A stretch of 64,000 nt of DNA from Otis tarda. Its lineage: Eukaryota > Chordata > Aves > Otidiformes > Otididae. Location of the stretch: assembly GCA_026413225.1 (NCBI GenBank), contig CM048554.1:70796463-70860462 (forward strand). Reading direction: 5' to 3'. The notes under the pieces were generated by a model that was not told where the DNA came from, ran no database searches, and saw only the letters and a list, made by a program, of their open reading frames with translations. This document shows, piece by piece, positions 12,726-26,405 of the stretch; position 1 is the first letter of the stretch, and every line of letters begins with the position of its first letter. Position numbers and translations under genes: made by a program.

Positions 12726-14769
12726 CATTTAAATGAGGCAGCTGATTTAAAGCATTTCAGCTGTACAACTTAAATCACATCTTAGGGCTAAATCAAAAAA
12801 GAAAAGCCTTCTAGGAGAAAAAGACAGGCAAGGTGTCCATAAGCCCTATTTCCTTTGTTTTGGAGAACCTATCCTGATACTTCTAACTATAAAATTATTC
12901 TATGCTTTTCTTAAAAAATATTTCAAGAACAACATAGGTTCTGTAAAAAAATTGTCAAAATAAGAATCAGGAGTTGGGATACACAAGGAGAAATTACACT
13001 GCTTAATTAATTTGCAACTGGCTCAGAAAACCTTAAAAAGCAGTAGAAGTTTCTTCCAACACCTTCTGATGAAACTGGTGAACATGTTCATTATCAACAG
13101 ATGTTGAACATTGAGAGAAACAAAGTGGAAACAAAAAAAAAAAGCATTGGAGCTCTGCTTAATTTAATAGAAACTAAGTATTCCAGAAGAAAAAACAGAA
13201 AATTCCTGCAGAAATAAAAGACAGACAAAAATTCCTGCAGTTCAACTGCCCTGATCTAAGGCATCAGTTATCTGAGTAACATGACAACTTCCTGTGTGCT
13301 TGACTAGCTTTTTTTTGGTGAAGATAAATGAAAGACCAAATCACATTGTCAGTAAAAAGTTCAAGGATGGAAATGCAAGAGTAAAACTTTAAAATTCCTG
13401 AAATGGTTCTAAAAGCATCTTGCTTGCTGTATCTGATTTAAACTTTGAAAACTATAATCATTGCAAATGTAGATAAAGTTTATACTTGTCTTATTCAGAA
13501 GAGTAAGAACTTGAGAAAAGAGACATCCTCAGCTCTAAGCCTCTGGCAAGGAGAAGAGCCATGGAAAGAAGTCTAGACAAAAATCTGACAAAGGCCCTTC
13601 TGTAACCTCTCAGCAAAAAAGCTGTAGCTGACCAGGGAAACTAGTGTGAAGGCACACATTGCTCCTCCGTCTGAAATTACTCAGCTTGCAAAAAAAAAGC
13701 AGATTTCCTTAGAAAAGGATTGCTCTTAGACCTTCAGCTAGCAAGGTGTCTCAGGCTTCTTTTCCAGTTATTTTCTTTCACTGATGCATCCTTGGGGAGT
13801 TAAGGCATCATTTCATTATTAACTCCTGGTGCTACATGTGAAAATAACAGATTATTCTCATCCTGCTTTACAATGCCCAGCAATTCTTGTACATAGCTGC
13901 CACTGTTGATTGCTTTATAACCCGTTTAATGCTTTTACACCTCTTTCAGAAGTGTCCCCAAATCCCTTTCTCTTCCCACAAGAGTTAATTTCACTGCAAA
14001 CCTTGAGATAATAAAAAATCACTGTATTTTAAATCTTTTTATAATGGCAAATTAGCACTCTCTGTGCTAAAAGACAGCAGTAAGCATTCTTTAAACAAGC
14101 TTCCTTAATCTTTAATTCCCAGTGTAACGTAAGAACTACAGCTAGCAGTAGGCAGTCATTCTAAAACAATTGTGTAAGGACACTAACCCGTCGGCACCTT
14201 GGCTTATAAGATTTATGGAACCCTCAAAACCATTAAACTACTGTACTTAACCTATGCTATACAAAGGGTAATTTTATAGCTGGAATGCATGAGAAGAATG
14301 TTCTGTTTCTTAACAGTGAAAGCAGGAGCTGTAGTTTTCTAACATCTCAGACTCAAAATTCTGTCACTAAATTAGGATGAGTTGAAAAATGTAGTGCACC
14401 TGAGCAATAGTCAGTACCTTATATTTTGTAAATTGTAGATTAAGCTTTTCTATTATTTGCAATAAGTTATCAAGTCCTTTCCAACTAGTGATTTAGCAGC
14501 CATTTTTACCTTTTTCCTTACAATAATCCCTTTGGTATTGACTAAACATTTTCTAATATATTACTTGTGTTGTCAAAGTGTTAATAATTTAAAAAGTATC
14601 ATAATAGAAACATAGCTGTCTCTGTAGATTAGTAATCAAATGCCATCTGTGGATTCATACAGAATTTTACATTTTCAGAACTCTGTTTATATTCTAGATA
14701 ATTATTTCTCCAAGCAATAATATTAAGAAAGCAAGTATGTCACATATTACTCTCATTCTAAGCATGGAT
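12726..14769. other. Non-coding, nothing recognised
   Basis: Unique-looking AT-rich sequence without an open frame of note and without transposon signatures. Confidence 0.55.
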
Positions 14770-14895
14770 GCAGTGACAGAGAGGTAAAATGATTAGCTTA
14801 GGGTCACACAAAACAAGGTGAACCGAGGCACTATTACTAGGGAATACCTGGTTCCCAGCTCAATACCTAGTTTGTTTTGCAGCTGCACCCATTAG
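14770..14895 (-). repeat. MIR-like SINE, antisense
   Basis: On the plus strand this reads GAGGTAAAATGATTAGCTTA, then GGGTCACACA, and later 'CTGGTTCCCAGCTC'. This is the order of the MIR core in reverse complement ('GAGGTTAAGTGACTTGCCCA', 'AGGTCACACAGC', 'ctgggattcgaacccagg'). MIR is an ancient tRNA-derived SINE shared across amniotes. Divergence is high and the ends are approximate. Confidence 0.55.
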
Positions 14896-17800
14896 GAATT
14901 ACATGGTTTTACTTGTCAGTCAGGGTTTAGCTGCTTATTTGCAGAATATTGTAGTCTATAGTATATACAAGCCTAGGGACTGCAGTTAGGGAGGGAATAG
15001 CTTACTTTTTGACATCTGGGTGTAAATCCCTTCCCTCATTCACATCCACCTCATAGGTGGCAAGTATCCGTTGTTCATTTTTAAGAGAGACTATTAAAAA
15101 CAGAAGCAAAAATTTTCAGATAGAATCTTGGTGTTTGCCACAACTACATCTGAGATCAACTTTACAGAACAGCTGCCCTGTCTTTTTTACCCACCAAGAG
15201 CTTAACAACACTTTTCATTTTAGGTGAAAAAGGAGGTCTTGATTGCAGTGTACTTCATGTATTGCTCTGGACATATAATCATAAGACTCACTCCAGCCTT
15301 ATTTCAAAGACCACTCTGCTCATCTTGGTGGAAACAAGCACCTGGATTTTCAGGTTTGTGGGGCACATATCCTTTTTGAACTGGCTTCAGAAATGTAAAT
15401 GCCTTCCCAGTGTTAGCATAATGGATAAACCCTCCTATTGCCTGCATAGTGTCTTTTGAAAATCTTAACTAGTGCGGCGGCAATATGGGAGTATGGCATC
15501 ACAAGTATTTTCAGGAGATACAGTTCAGCTGGGAAATTACTAATTACCTAATTAAATTTCTTTGAAATATTAGCTCGTTGTCAATTGTGATATGCAATTT
15601 TTATAAATCTAATACAACCTTAGAGCAAAAATGTATGTCAATAAATCACACAGTCCCAAATGAAACTTGTTCCAGGCTATATGTTTAACATCCACAAATA
15701 TGTGCATGTTTCTATGCAGTAGGTAGAAAATCTAGAACAGGAAGTATATACCACAGAAAATAAGCAACAGGATGTTTTTCTTGATCACGATTCCTGTATG
15801 AACAAAATTAAACTTTTATATGGTACAAATATTAGTTCTATAAATAAAACATCTTGTAATACATCATATTTGACTGTTCATCAAGTAAAACAATAGGCTT
15901 TAAATTTCTTGTGCAGGGTGATCTTACATCTCCAATAGATTACAAATAAAGTATAATTTGTCAAATCTCTAAATTATTAAATGCTAGTAAGAATTTTTTT
16001 TTACAATAGCAGAGCACATACTAAGAATATGCTGGAAAAAAATGGTAACACCAGTTGTGCACTTTTGTATATTGATTCACTCTAGTAAAGCTCATTTCCT
16101 CTGCTGATTCATGTTACAGTTCAGTCCTCTCCTGTCTAACATCCACAGCATCAATAGAAGCAAAAGACCTTTTCTGCTCAGAACTTTTAATGAAGTCTGG
16201 CTCCAACACATATTAGTTACATTTCTTTTTTTTTTACTGGTTGAACACTTGTGCCTCCCTTGCAAATACCACTATGCCATACCAAAATGTTCAACCAAAT
16301 TAAATCAGTTGTCCCTTCTCCCACATAAGTGTTATCATCATGAGAAGTAAAGGACACTAAGTCACTCTGGAAAAATCAATCTAAACAAAAAAAATATTTT
16401 CATATAAACAGTGTTGAGGGTTTTTTTTCAGAGATTCTGCATCGGCTAGAAGAGAAGATAGACAGAAACCATAATCTGATAAAAATGGAAATCTCAAAAG
16501 ACAAAAGAGAAACAACCACCAGGTTAAACTCTCAGCCAGATTTTCAAATAAAACAGTTATTTCTTTGGGACTTCAGGCAGTTCCAGTGATTTTGATTAGG
16601 TTGCCTTTGTTCTGAGAACCTGTCCCACTTTTTAAGCACTGGTTAAAACATTAGGACATGCAATACTCTGTTAGAACCCGAGGCAAAATATTTCTTATTC
16701 CACACAGAAAAAGGTGTATCTGCATTAAAAGAAAAAAGATTTTCAATGTGATATCTTCCAAACATTGCTTAAAAACTTTTCGAAACCCCTTCAAAAACAA
16801 CATGATTATGTACTTGCACATGGTTTCAGTGCCAGAATTTAGGGTCAAGTTTTGATGCCCTGTTCTGCTGTAAAGATATGCTACACCCATGCATATCCAC
16901 CTCTCAAAATTTACCATCTCCATCCAAATGTCCTACTCTCTCTTTTCTAGTGATGACTTTGAGAAAGATCATCCTTTACTTCCTCTGTGCTCTGAGAATT
17001 CAATGCTGTTATAGTCTGGAAGAACACACCAAAGTATTCCAATTAAACAGTAAGCATATTTTAAATCACAAGATGGATAGTGCTTGAAACAAGCTAACCA
17101 AAGAAGTGGTCAATGTTGATTTCTTAACATTTTCACATCAATAATTTATGCCTTTTTGATCAGACATGCCTATCAAATACCGGTTGCTGAGCCTAGTGAG
17201 TTTCTGTCAGTCAGTGACCTGTCTTACATGAATGAGCAGACAGGATCCTATCGTCTGATGTTGCACACCATGAATCTCATTATCACTTATGTCTGAAGTT
17301 CTAACTTTAGATGTCTAAAAAAAATGTGTTTAAGACTTACCTTCAGGATCCACGTTTAAATCTTTTTCTGTGTACATAAAAATATCAACTCTATTCAGTT
17401 ACCGTTTCTGAAAGTCTAAGTTACCTTTCATTATTAGCAGTAAAGCACTGAATTTAGAAAAAAAAAGCAGAGACTTAAAGCCAGTAAGAAAGTCTTCTAC
17501 CAACAATACAGTTCTGCACCAGATGCTGTACTTGTTTAAGTTTAAGCACGTTATACTTTGGAGAGGAAAGGTTTTAATATTCAGTGGTTTAGATTCAGAA
17601 TATACCAGTGTGTAAAATTCAATAGATGTTACTATTTCCTGCTAAGTTATTTTAAAAACAATGTTTGATTCAATCTACTCCAAATATTAAGATAAAGTGG
17701 CAAAGGTTTCCATTTCATAAAATAAATTTTACAAAGACTCAGCTTTGCTGAGAGCTTTATCTATAATAATGGCAACCCAGAATTTTCTACAAGATATCTG

Positions 17801-20800
17801 GTAGTTTATTACAATTCTTGAAAGTTCCCCAGGGCACCTAGACACTTTTATATAGCTGTTCAGCCCTTGAGTAGTAAAACACTTTAGAAAGGAAAACAAA
17901 ATAATACGTGTTCCAATCTGCTGAAGGGCTTCAGATTTGGCCAAGGACCTGATCTCAGACCTGCTAACACTTTCTTGTTCTGTACAGCCCTTCCCTAGCT
18001 ATTAACGAAGTTGTTTGCTTCCATGCACAGATTCAAAGGTCGTGTAAAATTACTTTTGCCTGTGCAGTTCCCCAACTCCTCTATGCTTTACATCTAACCC
18101 ATGTGCCTGTCACTCACACTTCTGAACTTTACTTAACTTTAGCACCTGTTGAACATACAATCTATTTGATGAAGGTAGAGACACAGCTCTTGACCTTCAT
18201 GAATATGTGACAGCAGCTTTCAGACAATGGAACATGGCTCATTTTACAGACATTAGAGTTGTAGTACTTACTTTCAGAAGTGATTTAGTTTCCACATCTT
18301 AAAAGAGCAAACATACACTTCCAGCCCGAGCAAAACTAAGTTTACATTAAGAGAAATATTTAACTAGAGTGAAGATTCCACCAGCTTTATCCAAACCCTC
18401 TTGTGACAGTGGGAGGGATGCTGAAAAGAGAGAGTGGAGAGAGAAAAACACTCTGCTCTGTAAGCTGTGCCATTTGGTTCTTCTTGAGACAAGAAAGCAT
18501 CTTGAATGTTTTAGAGATACAGTTGTACATAAAGCTGTCTTATGCAACTAAGTATCCTACCTAAGACGAGTCTGGAGATCACTCATTCAAGTAACATTCA
18601 TAAAAACAACCCGGGGTGCCATGTGCTTCAAGACAGCTGAAACAGTTTGTCGGTACTGAGAACTGAATAAGATACAATCAAAATCAAAATAGCTGTGGAA
18701 AATATTTATCTGCTTAGCTAATATGCTGTATCTCCACAGAGATAATTTTTCTTTATCAAAACCAATATATAAATTAAGTCACATTTTTCTTCTGTACAGA
18801 CTCCCAGTAAAAGAACATGTGTACCAAGTCCACTTCATCATTTTATGTTCTGGCTACTTTAAAAGACAGACTGTATATGTGTTCCAGAAATGTTCCTCAA
18901 AACAGCAGTGTAGTCACAATCTCATAGCACATGAACTCTGCTTAGAGTAATTACTCATAGGTTGGAAGTGTACTCTTCTACAACATGTTAAAAATAATTT
19001 TTAATATTAACATATAGAATATACAAATGCCATACTTACTGATATTTGCTTTATAAATGTCCAAATAAACCATGCTATTTGTTTTATCTGTTAGGTACAT
19101 TTCCATATTGTCTTTCTCACACATTTTATTGAGTTGATATTCTCAGTGTTAATTTAAGTAGCACTCACAACTGAAAATGCAAAAGCAACAAGATTAATGA
19201 ACATGCAATGCAAACAGAATGATCATGCCAGGAAGCTGATTGTATGCTTGAGACACAGTTGTTTATTGTTAAATGCACTCAGAAGCAGTGAGTTTTTTTC
19301 AGCTGTGACATATAAAAGCAGAGTCTCGATTACTCTGTTCTACTGGTAATGGATGCAAGATGCAATACTGGTTACATTTAACTGACATTTTCTACTACTT
19401 GGCTACTCAGTGAGCAGGCCAACAAGTTAAATATGTTTGGAAAAATGTTGCAATACTATAAATGCCCAGAATTACATGTTCTAACCATTCTGTGCTTACA
19501 TAAAAGGATGTACTACCATATAACTTTTCTGACTGTTTCTGTAATTTGAATGCATTTGCTTCTTTTACCTTTGACTGAAGAGAAGAATTTCTAAATTTTT
19601 TTTGTTTCCTAACAGGATGGCACCTTAAATAAATGATAAACCAAATATATCTGCTCTGCAGATATACAGATGTAAGGAGGGAAAAAAGTCAGAGGAATTA
19701 GAGAGAATTTCTCAGTGACAAATCACAGATTTAAAAAATATTCCAACCACTTAGAAATGTATTTGGAAATTGCATCTAAACTAAGTTTACACATAAAAGG
19801 CATCCTTTCTCTTACAGCAATCATGAAAGTATTCGACTGATCTTGGTTTTTGTAGGTTGATTGGAAAGAACATAAAACTACTCCTCCAAAGGTAAAAAAA
19901 AAACCAAAAAAACCCCTCAAGAATCATCAAGACACTCTGAGTCTCCAACAAAAGTGCTACCATATTAAGATATGCAAATTGTACCTGTTGGCATATAGTT
20001 CAGGAAGAAGAAAAACTACAGCAGGACAAACATAAATTAAAAACATTTTAAACTGTCTTATTATCTCTAGTAAATTATGGTAACCCATGGCTTTCCATAG
20101 GGTATCTACATCTTAATGCAACCTTTAATTCAAACTTGCATCTTGCTTGGTCATATACAAACTGATTACAATGTTTTTTAAGCATAGGGAGATCCTCCCC
20201 TGCCACTCAGTTTCCATATTTGGATTTCTGAAGCCTAGCAGGCATCAGAAAAGAGGATTAATTCTGCAATAATTGTGTATTTATTTAAATAGCTTACTCT
20301 TCCCATGCTCATTTCATCTTCTAGATTTTTCCACTTGTCATATTTAACTTGGCTGGCTTGACATGCAAAGATACAATTACATCTATTGATCAACCTGTGA
20401 TGCAGCGCAGCATTTATCAATCCATACTCACACAAAAAATAGCTGTATTCCATGCTCAGTGGAAGGAACTTCGATACTTGATGTCAGTATTGTGGTTGTT
20501 TACTCCTGGCCAGCATCCCCTGGTCTTGCTTCAACTACTTCTGCAGTCATCCTACGGTCTGCAGTGACCCAAGGCAGCAGAAGGCCGAGGAGGAACTTAA
20601 TGCAAACTGTGGGTGCAGTGACAATTACAGACCTCTGTCTTTCTTCTATATGTGCAAGTGAGACTGCTCATCATGTTACATCATGAGGGGCAGTGACTGT
20701 GATAAGGCCACAAAAAAAAGTCTTCCACCAGAGCTCAGGCTGCATCTCAGAAATCCTTGCCAGGGATGAATACTGCAGCACAGTGCAGCAAGTTAACTGA

Positions 20801-22982
20801 AACTCCTGGTGTGATGGTGAAGTGAGGTCATAAACAAACCTCACACTTGGTAATAAGAACTTGCCAAGTGTGTAAGTTGTGGTTGCCAGTTTCTAAATGG
20901 GAACTCTTGATATATTAGACCCCATTCAACCATGTAAACTCAGCGTCTAGTGATGCTGGTGATCAGCTTTTTTATCATACATTACAGTGGCTTTTCAATC
21001 AAGACAGCCCTATGCTGTTGCTTTGAGTCTATGTAGAGCTACATACTCACAGTGATTAGGTAGAAGTCATTAAATATTTTAGTCAACTACAGTATATTCT
21101 GTAAGATCATACTAACTAAGACTGAAAGAGAATTTCAAAAGTTCATTCTTCAAACACAGCCTGAAATCCTTCTGTTAATATTTTTTTTTTGAGATAAAAA
21201 GCTCTACACATATTTGTTATTCTGCTAAGAGTTTCTGGAATGGAGAAAAGTTGGCTGCAGGTATCAAATTTCTTCAAGGATGCAATTTTTAATGAATTTG
21301 AACATAGGCTGAGACTATACAGAGACTTGCGAATTATTATACAGAGGCTCAAAAGAATTATATGTTTGGAGATGATACTCTGCAGTTTTGTACAGAAATA
21401 AAAACACAGAAAGACAGCATATCTGTTTCATCTGTTTCAGTAGAACTTCCAAAAATATTGGACGGAAAAAATGAAATTTCTGTCTCCAGTATATTAGATA
21501 CCACGAGAGAAAATTTGGCTATTAATTAAAGGAAATGTGTTCCCTTAATTACAACACACAGAAGTTTCAAACTGTTTAGCTAATTTATCTTGATTTCACA
21601 CTACAAATAAAAAGTACCACATTCCTGTACAGCACAAGCACTTTTGAAATGTCTTTGAAGCAGACAAATAATATTAATTTACACCTAACAAGCCAACAGT
21701 ACAGCTTCCAATTAGAGCACTATAAATCAGGGAGTTCAAAAGCACAGATTCGTTCTAGTCAATGAAGAGGTCACCTCAGAGAATTCTCTGCTTTGCTTTT
21801 TTTTTCAAAGGGAGAAACACTATTTAAACTTATTGTGGCTGAGAAGTAAATTTTTCAATTAAAAATATAGATAATTGATTCTGTAGCATGATGAATTATT
21901 ACAATGCCTAAAATGCAAATATCCTTTACATGAAAAGTATTTTACACATATAAACCGGTTGTAAAATATGTGACAAAATAAACATGTACTTAATTTAAAT
22001 TAAGACAGTCACAGCAGAATTTGAACTCACTGCCTTAAACATACAGTGGTGTTACATTGGCCAGTAGGGTACTTTTTCATCAGTTAATAGTTATGGGAGC
22101 TCACAGATATTAGATTATCTCTAGGGAGAGATATTATTTTTTCATGACTTCAGTAGAAATGGATTAAGAATTGCAAAGGAATACTAATAAAGATGCTGAC
22201 TATCGATGCTTGCTTATACATTTTAAAGCCAGTACACTCGCTAGTTCATTTCATTAACTAAATTTTTAGATGTCAAAGGAATTTGTCATGGGATACCTTG
22301 TACTCCTCAAAAACAGGAAGAAGAAATTATTATTAAAAAGTTAGCTTTATAAATATTTTTTTTTCTGCATAAGTTATATTTATTAGGCTTGTGTAAAATA
22401 AAAAGTTAAAAAGATCCAACCACCTGTTAATATTGTCTGGATAGTATTGCAGCTTTCCAAACACATGACTCGATAAAATTCACATTGACTTCAAAGGAAA
22501 GCTGAAAAATAACAACCCATTTTGCAATTTGGCTTAGACTTATGATTGAAACATCGGATATATGCATAGAAACATAAGAAGGTTAAAAAGATCCTTGAGT
22601 TACAGAACAGTAACTGGCAGCAGCTAGTCCAAACAAAAAACCCCAGAAACAATCAAGAGGGTTGAAACTCTGGTTCTTTTTATGAGAATGTGGCATTTTC
22701 CCAGTCACTGTGGTATTTTTAACCTCCCATTTCAAGACAGTAGTGTAGGAAAGACCACTTAAACCACAGTGTCTTAAAAGTCTGCAACTAAAGGAGAAAA
22801 CCAGATGAAGGTGAGTCTTAGTTCTTTCTGGAAATTAAAAGGAAATTGGCACATTTTCCAAACTGTGCCCTGGAATTCCCACTGTTCTTAAGTGGCAGTC
22901 TAATAAAACGCAAACATTGGTAGCAATTTGAACAATGCTAAACTGATAGAACAATTAAAATACAACAGGGTTTTTTTTCTTT
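14896..22982. other. Long non-coding stretch, nothing recognised
   Basis: Eight kilobases of AT-rich sequence with no open frame above about 90 codons and no CR1, LTR or SINE signature. A slightly more GC-rich segment at about 20450-21060 has several short frames and a small imperfect inverted repeat (CACACTTGG near 20840, CCAAGTGTG near 20865). I cannot assign it. The lack of young transposons contrasts with the right-hand half of the window. Confidence 0.5.
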
Positions 22983-22997
22983 GGGGGGGGGGGGGGG
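22983..22997. repeat. Poly(G) tract, G15
   Basis: Fifteen uninterrupted G, preceded by T8-C-TTT. Long pure G runs are rare in AT-rich avian DNA. They can form intramolecular or intermolecular G-quadruplexes and are prone to sequencing dropout. Confidence 0.93.
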
Positions 22998-24779
22998 TTA
23001 TTACATTGCTGTTAGTTTCTAACACTGAAAGAAGTTCTTTAAAACATCCAAGCAGAATATTAATGAGCATAGGAGAATTTCATTTGAAATAAACACTTGA
23101 AATTGGTGTGTCAACAATTGGAGTGGTATCATAATCACCAGCTCTGTCACAGCTATTTCCTTCCCTCTTAAGCCTTCTGACAAGGAAAACCCAAGCTATT
23201 AAAATTCACTACCACATCAGAACACCACCACCACACCAAAAAAAAAAAAAAAAACCCAGACATCACCTAACTTCAAAATCCTTGCCTTCTAGCAAGTGCT
23301 GAAAGAAAATATAGTTCATATTCTTTAACCACACGCAGTCCTAAATCTCAAAATTACATTGTATATTTTTGTCTGAGAGTGGTATCTAAAACAAAATTGC
23401 TTCCTATATCTATCTCCTTCCAGAGTCTGGAATCTCTCCTGCTCAAGCATTTTATTAATCCCAAGATCTAAATTTTCAGTCTCAGTTGTATCCCTTGGGA
23501 CTGACAGGAGTTTGTCAGAACCATGTACCAGTCGCCTTGCTGTTTTAAAATCTCAGATTGCAACCTAAGGACTGTCATAAGAGATTGCACCAGCAAATGA
23601 GGTGTAAGAGAATCTAAAACTTTGTCATTGTTTTAAATTACTTGCTTCTTCAACACTAACAAGAGCGTATTTTAAATCCATGCATAAGATTGCTTTTCTT
23701 CCCTCAGTTTTGAAGAACATATTAAAAAGAGGATTTCTTTCATAAACTTGTGGAGCAATGATGCCTGAATGTAAATTAAGGCCTTTTGTTTGCAACTGCT
23801 TTTATCTTCCAAATCATAGCTGTTTTTCTGCAAAATAACAGAACACTCAGATTCCTTTTCAAAGAAATCTTTTTGACAAAATGGCTCATACACCTGTCAG
23901 AGTAATAGAGGATGTTTTTTGTTAAACAGAAACACAAAACCTCCATCAATACCAATGTTAATTGCTGTATTGTTTCAGGAAACAAAAACTCACAGAAAAA
24001 AATAGCAACTGCCTACATTATGCTGTGTATCTAGAAATTGTTGGAAGCTAATTGCAACAAGCTTGAGACAGTTGTTCCAGCACTCCTATTTCACAGTGCA
24101 GAGGCTTCAGGAAAAAAAAATAATTCTTTTATATTTCTGGCATTTGAACCTTTGGTTTTCTTAACAGTTTACTTTGCGTGTAGTGACTGCTGCATTTAAA
24201 TAGCTACTGTGGCACAAACTGTTCTGTGGATTAGAGGAGTCACTGCTTCAGGCAGAAACACATTTCTTGGGGAGACCAAAGGTGCAACAGCATCCTCACC
24301 ACTGTCCCTTGTGCCAGCTGTGCTGCCAGGCACCAGATGCGGTAGCTGCCCTCCCATCCCTTGGTCCAGACCACAACCCCTCTCACTGTGGTTTCTGCAA
24401 GCAACTGGGATAAACTTCTGTTCAGTTATGACTATATCTAGTGGGGAGGGAGGTGGGACGTGACACAACAGGGAACAGGACAAAAAACAGGACAAACCAA
24501 AAAACTGAAACAAGCCCTCAGGTTACTGTTCTGGGAGACCACATAGCAGACAGGCAGAATCTTACCATCTCTTTTATTTACAAATAATGTTATCACTGCA
24601 AATTAATAATTATCCCCATAAAAAGTGAAATACTACTGTCATTTTATAACCTGTTTAATTTAAAAACCTGCATTTTCACTGTAGTACAGTGGAGGGCGTA
24701 TGGGGGGATGTGCAGCTCCACAGCTCTGTGTTCTGAGATGTCTTCCATAACAACTTGCCATACATGGCCAGAGCTCACA
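22998..24779. other. Non-coding with an A17 tract; unassigned GC-richer block
   Basis: Contains A17 at 23238-23254 after a CCA-repeat lead-in (ACCACCACCACACC). A GC-richer block at about 24190-24530 holds overlapping frames of 84 and 105 codons on opposite strands. Neither resembles a known protein, and the block could be a decayed LTR that I cannot name. Confidence 0.45.
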
Positions 24780-25560
24780 CAGCGGTTATCTGAGGAAGGG
24801 GCTTATGACTAGCTCTCACATTTAGCACTTGCTTAATGGAATCAATTGACTGAACTAATTGATTTGAATAACCCCAGGTTGGGAAACTCCCTGCACTGTC
24901 CTCAATAAGTGAGCTGGAGGTTGACTGGTGGATCCATTTAAGAAGGCTCACAGAAACTCCTGAGGGGGATTTATTGGTCACTTTTCCTTTAGCTCTCTTT
25001 AAGACTCCAGTCACCTTTTTAGTAGATACAGGAGCTCAAATGTTGGCCCTGCAGATGGATGTGGCTAACCCTAATGGTATAGTTGCCGACAAGAAACAAA
25101 TTTAGGTTACAGACGTGTTCAGAAATTCCCAACCCCAACTAAAAGCCTAGGTCAAGTGCTGGTTGCCTAGGGGGTGAAACCACAGTAGAGGCTATTATGA
25201 TCCTAGAGGCTTTACCAACAAATATTCTGGGGCTTGATATGCTTAAGGGGTGTGCTTGGGTGGCCTCTGAGGGAAAGGAGTGGATGTTCAGTCTCCCAGT
25301 TGTTTTGATGTGATTACTCCAGCCCACGGTATAATCGCCCCCTTCAAAGACCATAAATGTTAAACCCTACCCCCTTCCCTTAGGGGCTTGAGAGAGGATA
25401 ATCCCTGTTACAATCAGGAGCACGGGATAATTATTCCCACCTACTCACCTTATAACTCCCTGGTGTGGCCACTCTGTAACCTCAATGGGAATTCGCGATT
25501 AAAAATTGATTATCGACGGCTAAATGCCAATATGGGCCCCCTCATGCTTTCCAAGTTTTT
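24780..25560 (+). pseudogene. Decayed ERV pol fragment: protease and start of reverse transcriptase
   Basis: Around 25022-25042 the plus strand encodes the retroviral aspartic-protease active site (LVDTGAQ). About 200 bases later it encodes a GLDML-type motif like the protease C-terminal region. After several in-frame stops, 25388-25530 encodes the N-terminal part of a reverse transcriptase, with the PTxSPYNS-x-VWP and IDYRRLN motifs. Stops occur at about 25104, 25310 and 25358, so no product can be made. The palm domain with its catalytic YxDD-type motif, RNase H, integrase and both LTRs are absent. Motif style suits an avian ERV of the ERVL or class II type. The upstream edge is approximate. 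Confidence 0.8.
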
Positions 25561-25671
25561 GAAGTTAATTCTTTTCTCGTTAGTGTTAAATAAAGTGTTA
25601 AATCAATCATTTGGTGTTGTTTCACCTTAATTTACTGTGAGGGAATCACAAACCTGTTACGACCCTGGGTT
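25561..25671. other. Short joint between ERV pol and CR1 fragments
   Basis: About 110 AT-rich bases between the last recognisable reverse-transcriptase codons and the first recognisable CR1 bases. It may be further decayed pol or insertion-site DNA. Confidence 0.4.
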
Positions 25672-26405
25672 GTAACATGCGGGACAGTGTCAAATGCTTT
25701 GCACAAGTCTGGATAGGTGACATCAGTTGCTTGTCCCTTGCCCACCAATGCTGTAACCCTGTCATAGAAGACCACCAAAGTGGTCAAGGACAATTTGCCC
25801 TTAGTGATGCCATGTTAGCTATCTCCAGTCACCTCCTTATTTCCCATGTGCCTTAGCATGTTTTCCAGGAGAATCTGCACCTTGCTAGGCATAGAGGTGA
25901 GACTGACTATCCTGTAGTTCCCCTGGTCTTCTTTGTTTCTCGGTTTAAAAATGGGGGTTATGTTTCCCCTTTTTCAGTCAGTGGGAACCTCACCAGACTG
26001 CCACAGCTTTTCAAGTACAATGGACAGCAGCTTGGCAATTTCATCTGCTAGTTCCCTCAGGACCCATGGATGCATCTCATCAGATCCTAAGGACTTGTGC
26101 TCCTTCAAATTCCTTAGATGGTCCTGGACCTGCTCTTCTGCTACAGTGGGCAGTTCCTCATTCTCCCAGTCCCTGCTTTTGCTTTCTGCGCCCTGCGCCC
26201 TGGGCTAAAGCCCTTGTTGGTGATGACTGAAGCAAAGAAGTCATTGAGTACCTCAGCCTTCTCCATGTCCCTGGTAACCAGGTCTCCCATTTCCTGCCAG
26301 AGAGGGCCCACATTGTCTCTGGTCTTCCTTTTATCGCCGACATATCTAAAGAAGCTTTTGTTGTCCTTGATGTCCCTTAAACTTACACCAAGCTCCATAC
26401 AGCTA
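25672..26405 (-). mobile_element. CR1 LINE fragment (ORF2, pre-RT and RT N-terminal part)
   Basis: Read on the minus strand, from 26398 down, this encodes the linker between CR1 endonuclease and reverse transcriptase (motifs [11 protein letters not shown] and [10 protein letters not shown]). After frameshifts it continues into the RT segment whose DNA reads like CR1 'CAAAGCATTTGACACTGTCC' near 25690. The fragment is truncated at both ends. Loss of the 5' part is normal for CR1. Loss of the 3' part, including the 3' UTR and terminal repeat, is not expected from target-primed insertion and points to a later deletion or rearrangement near 25672. Confidence 0.85.
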
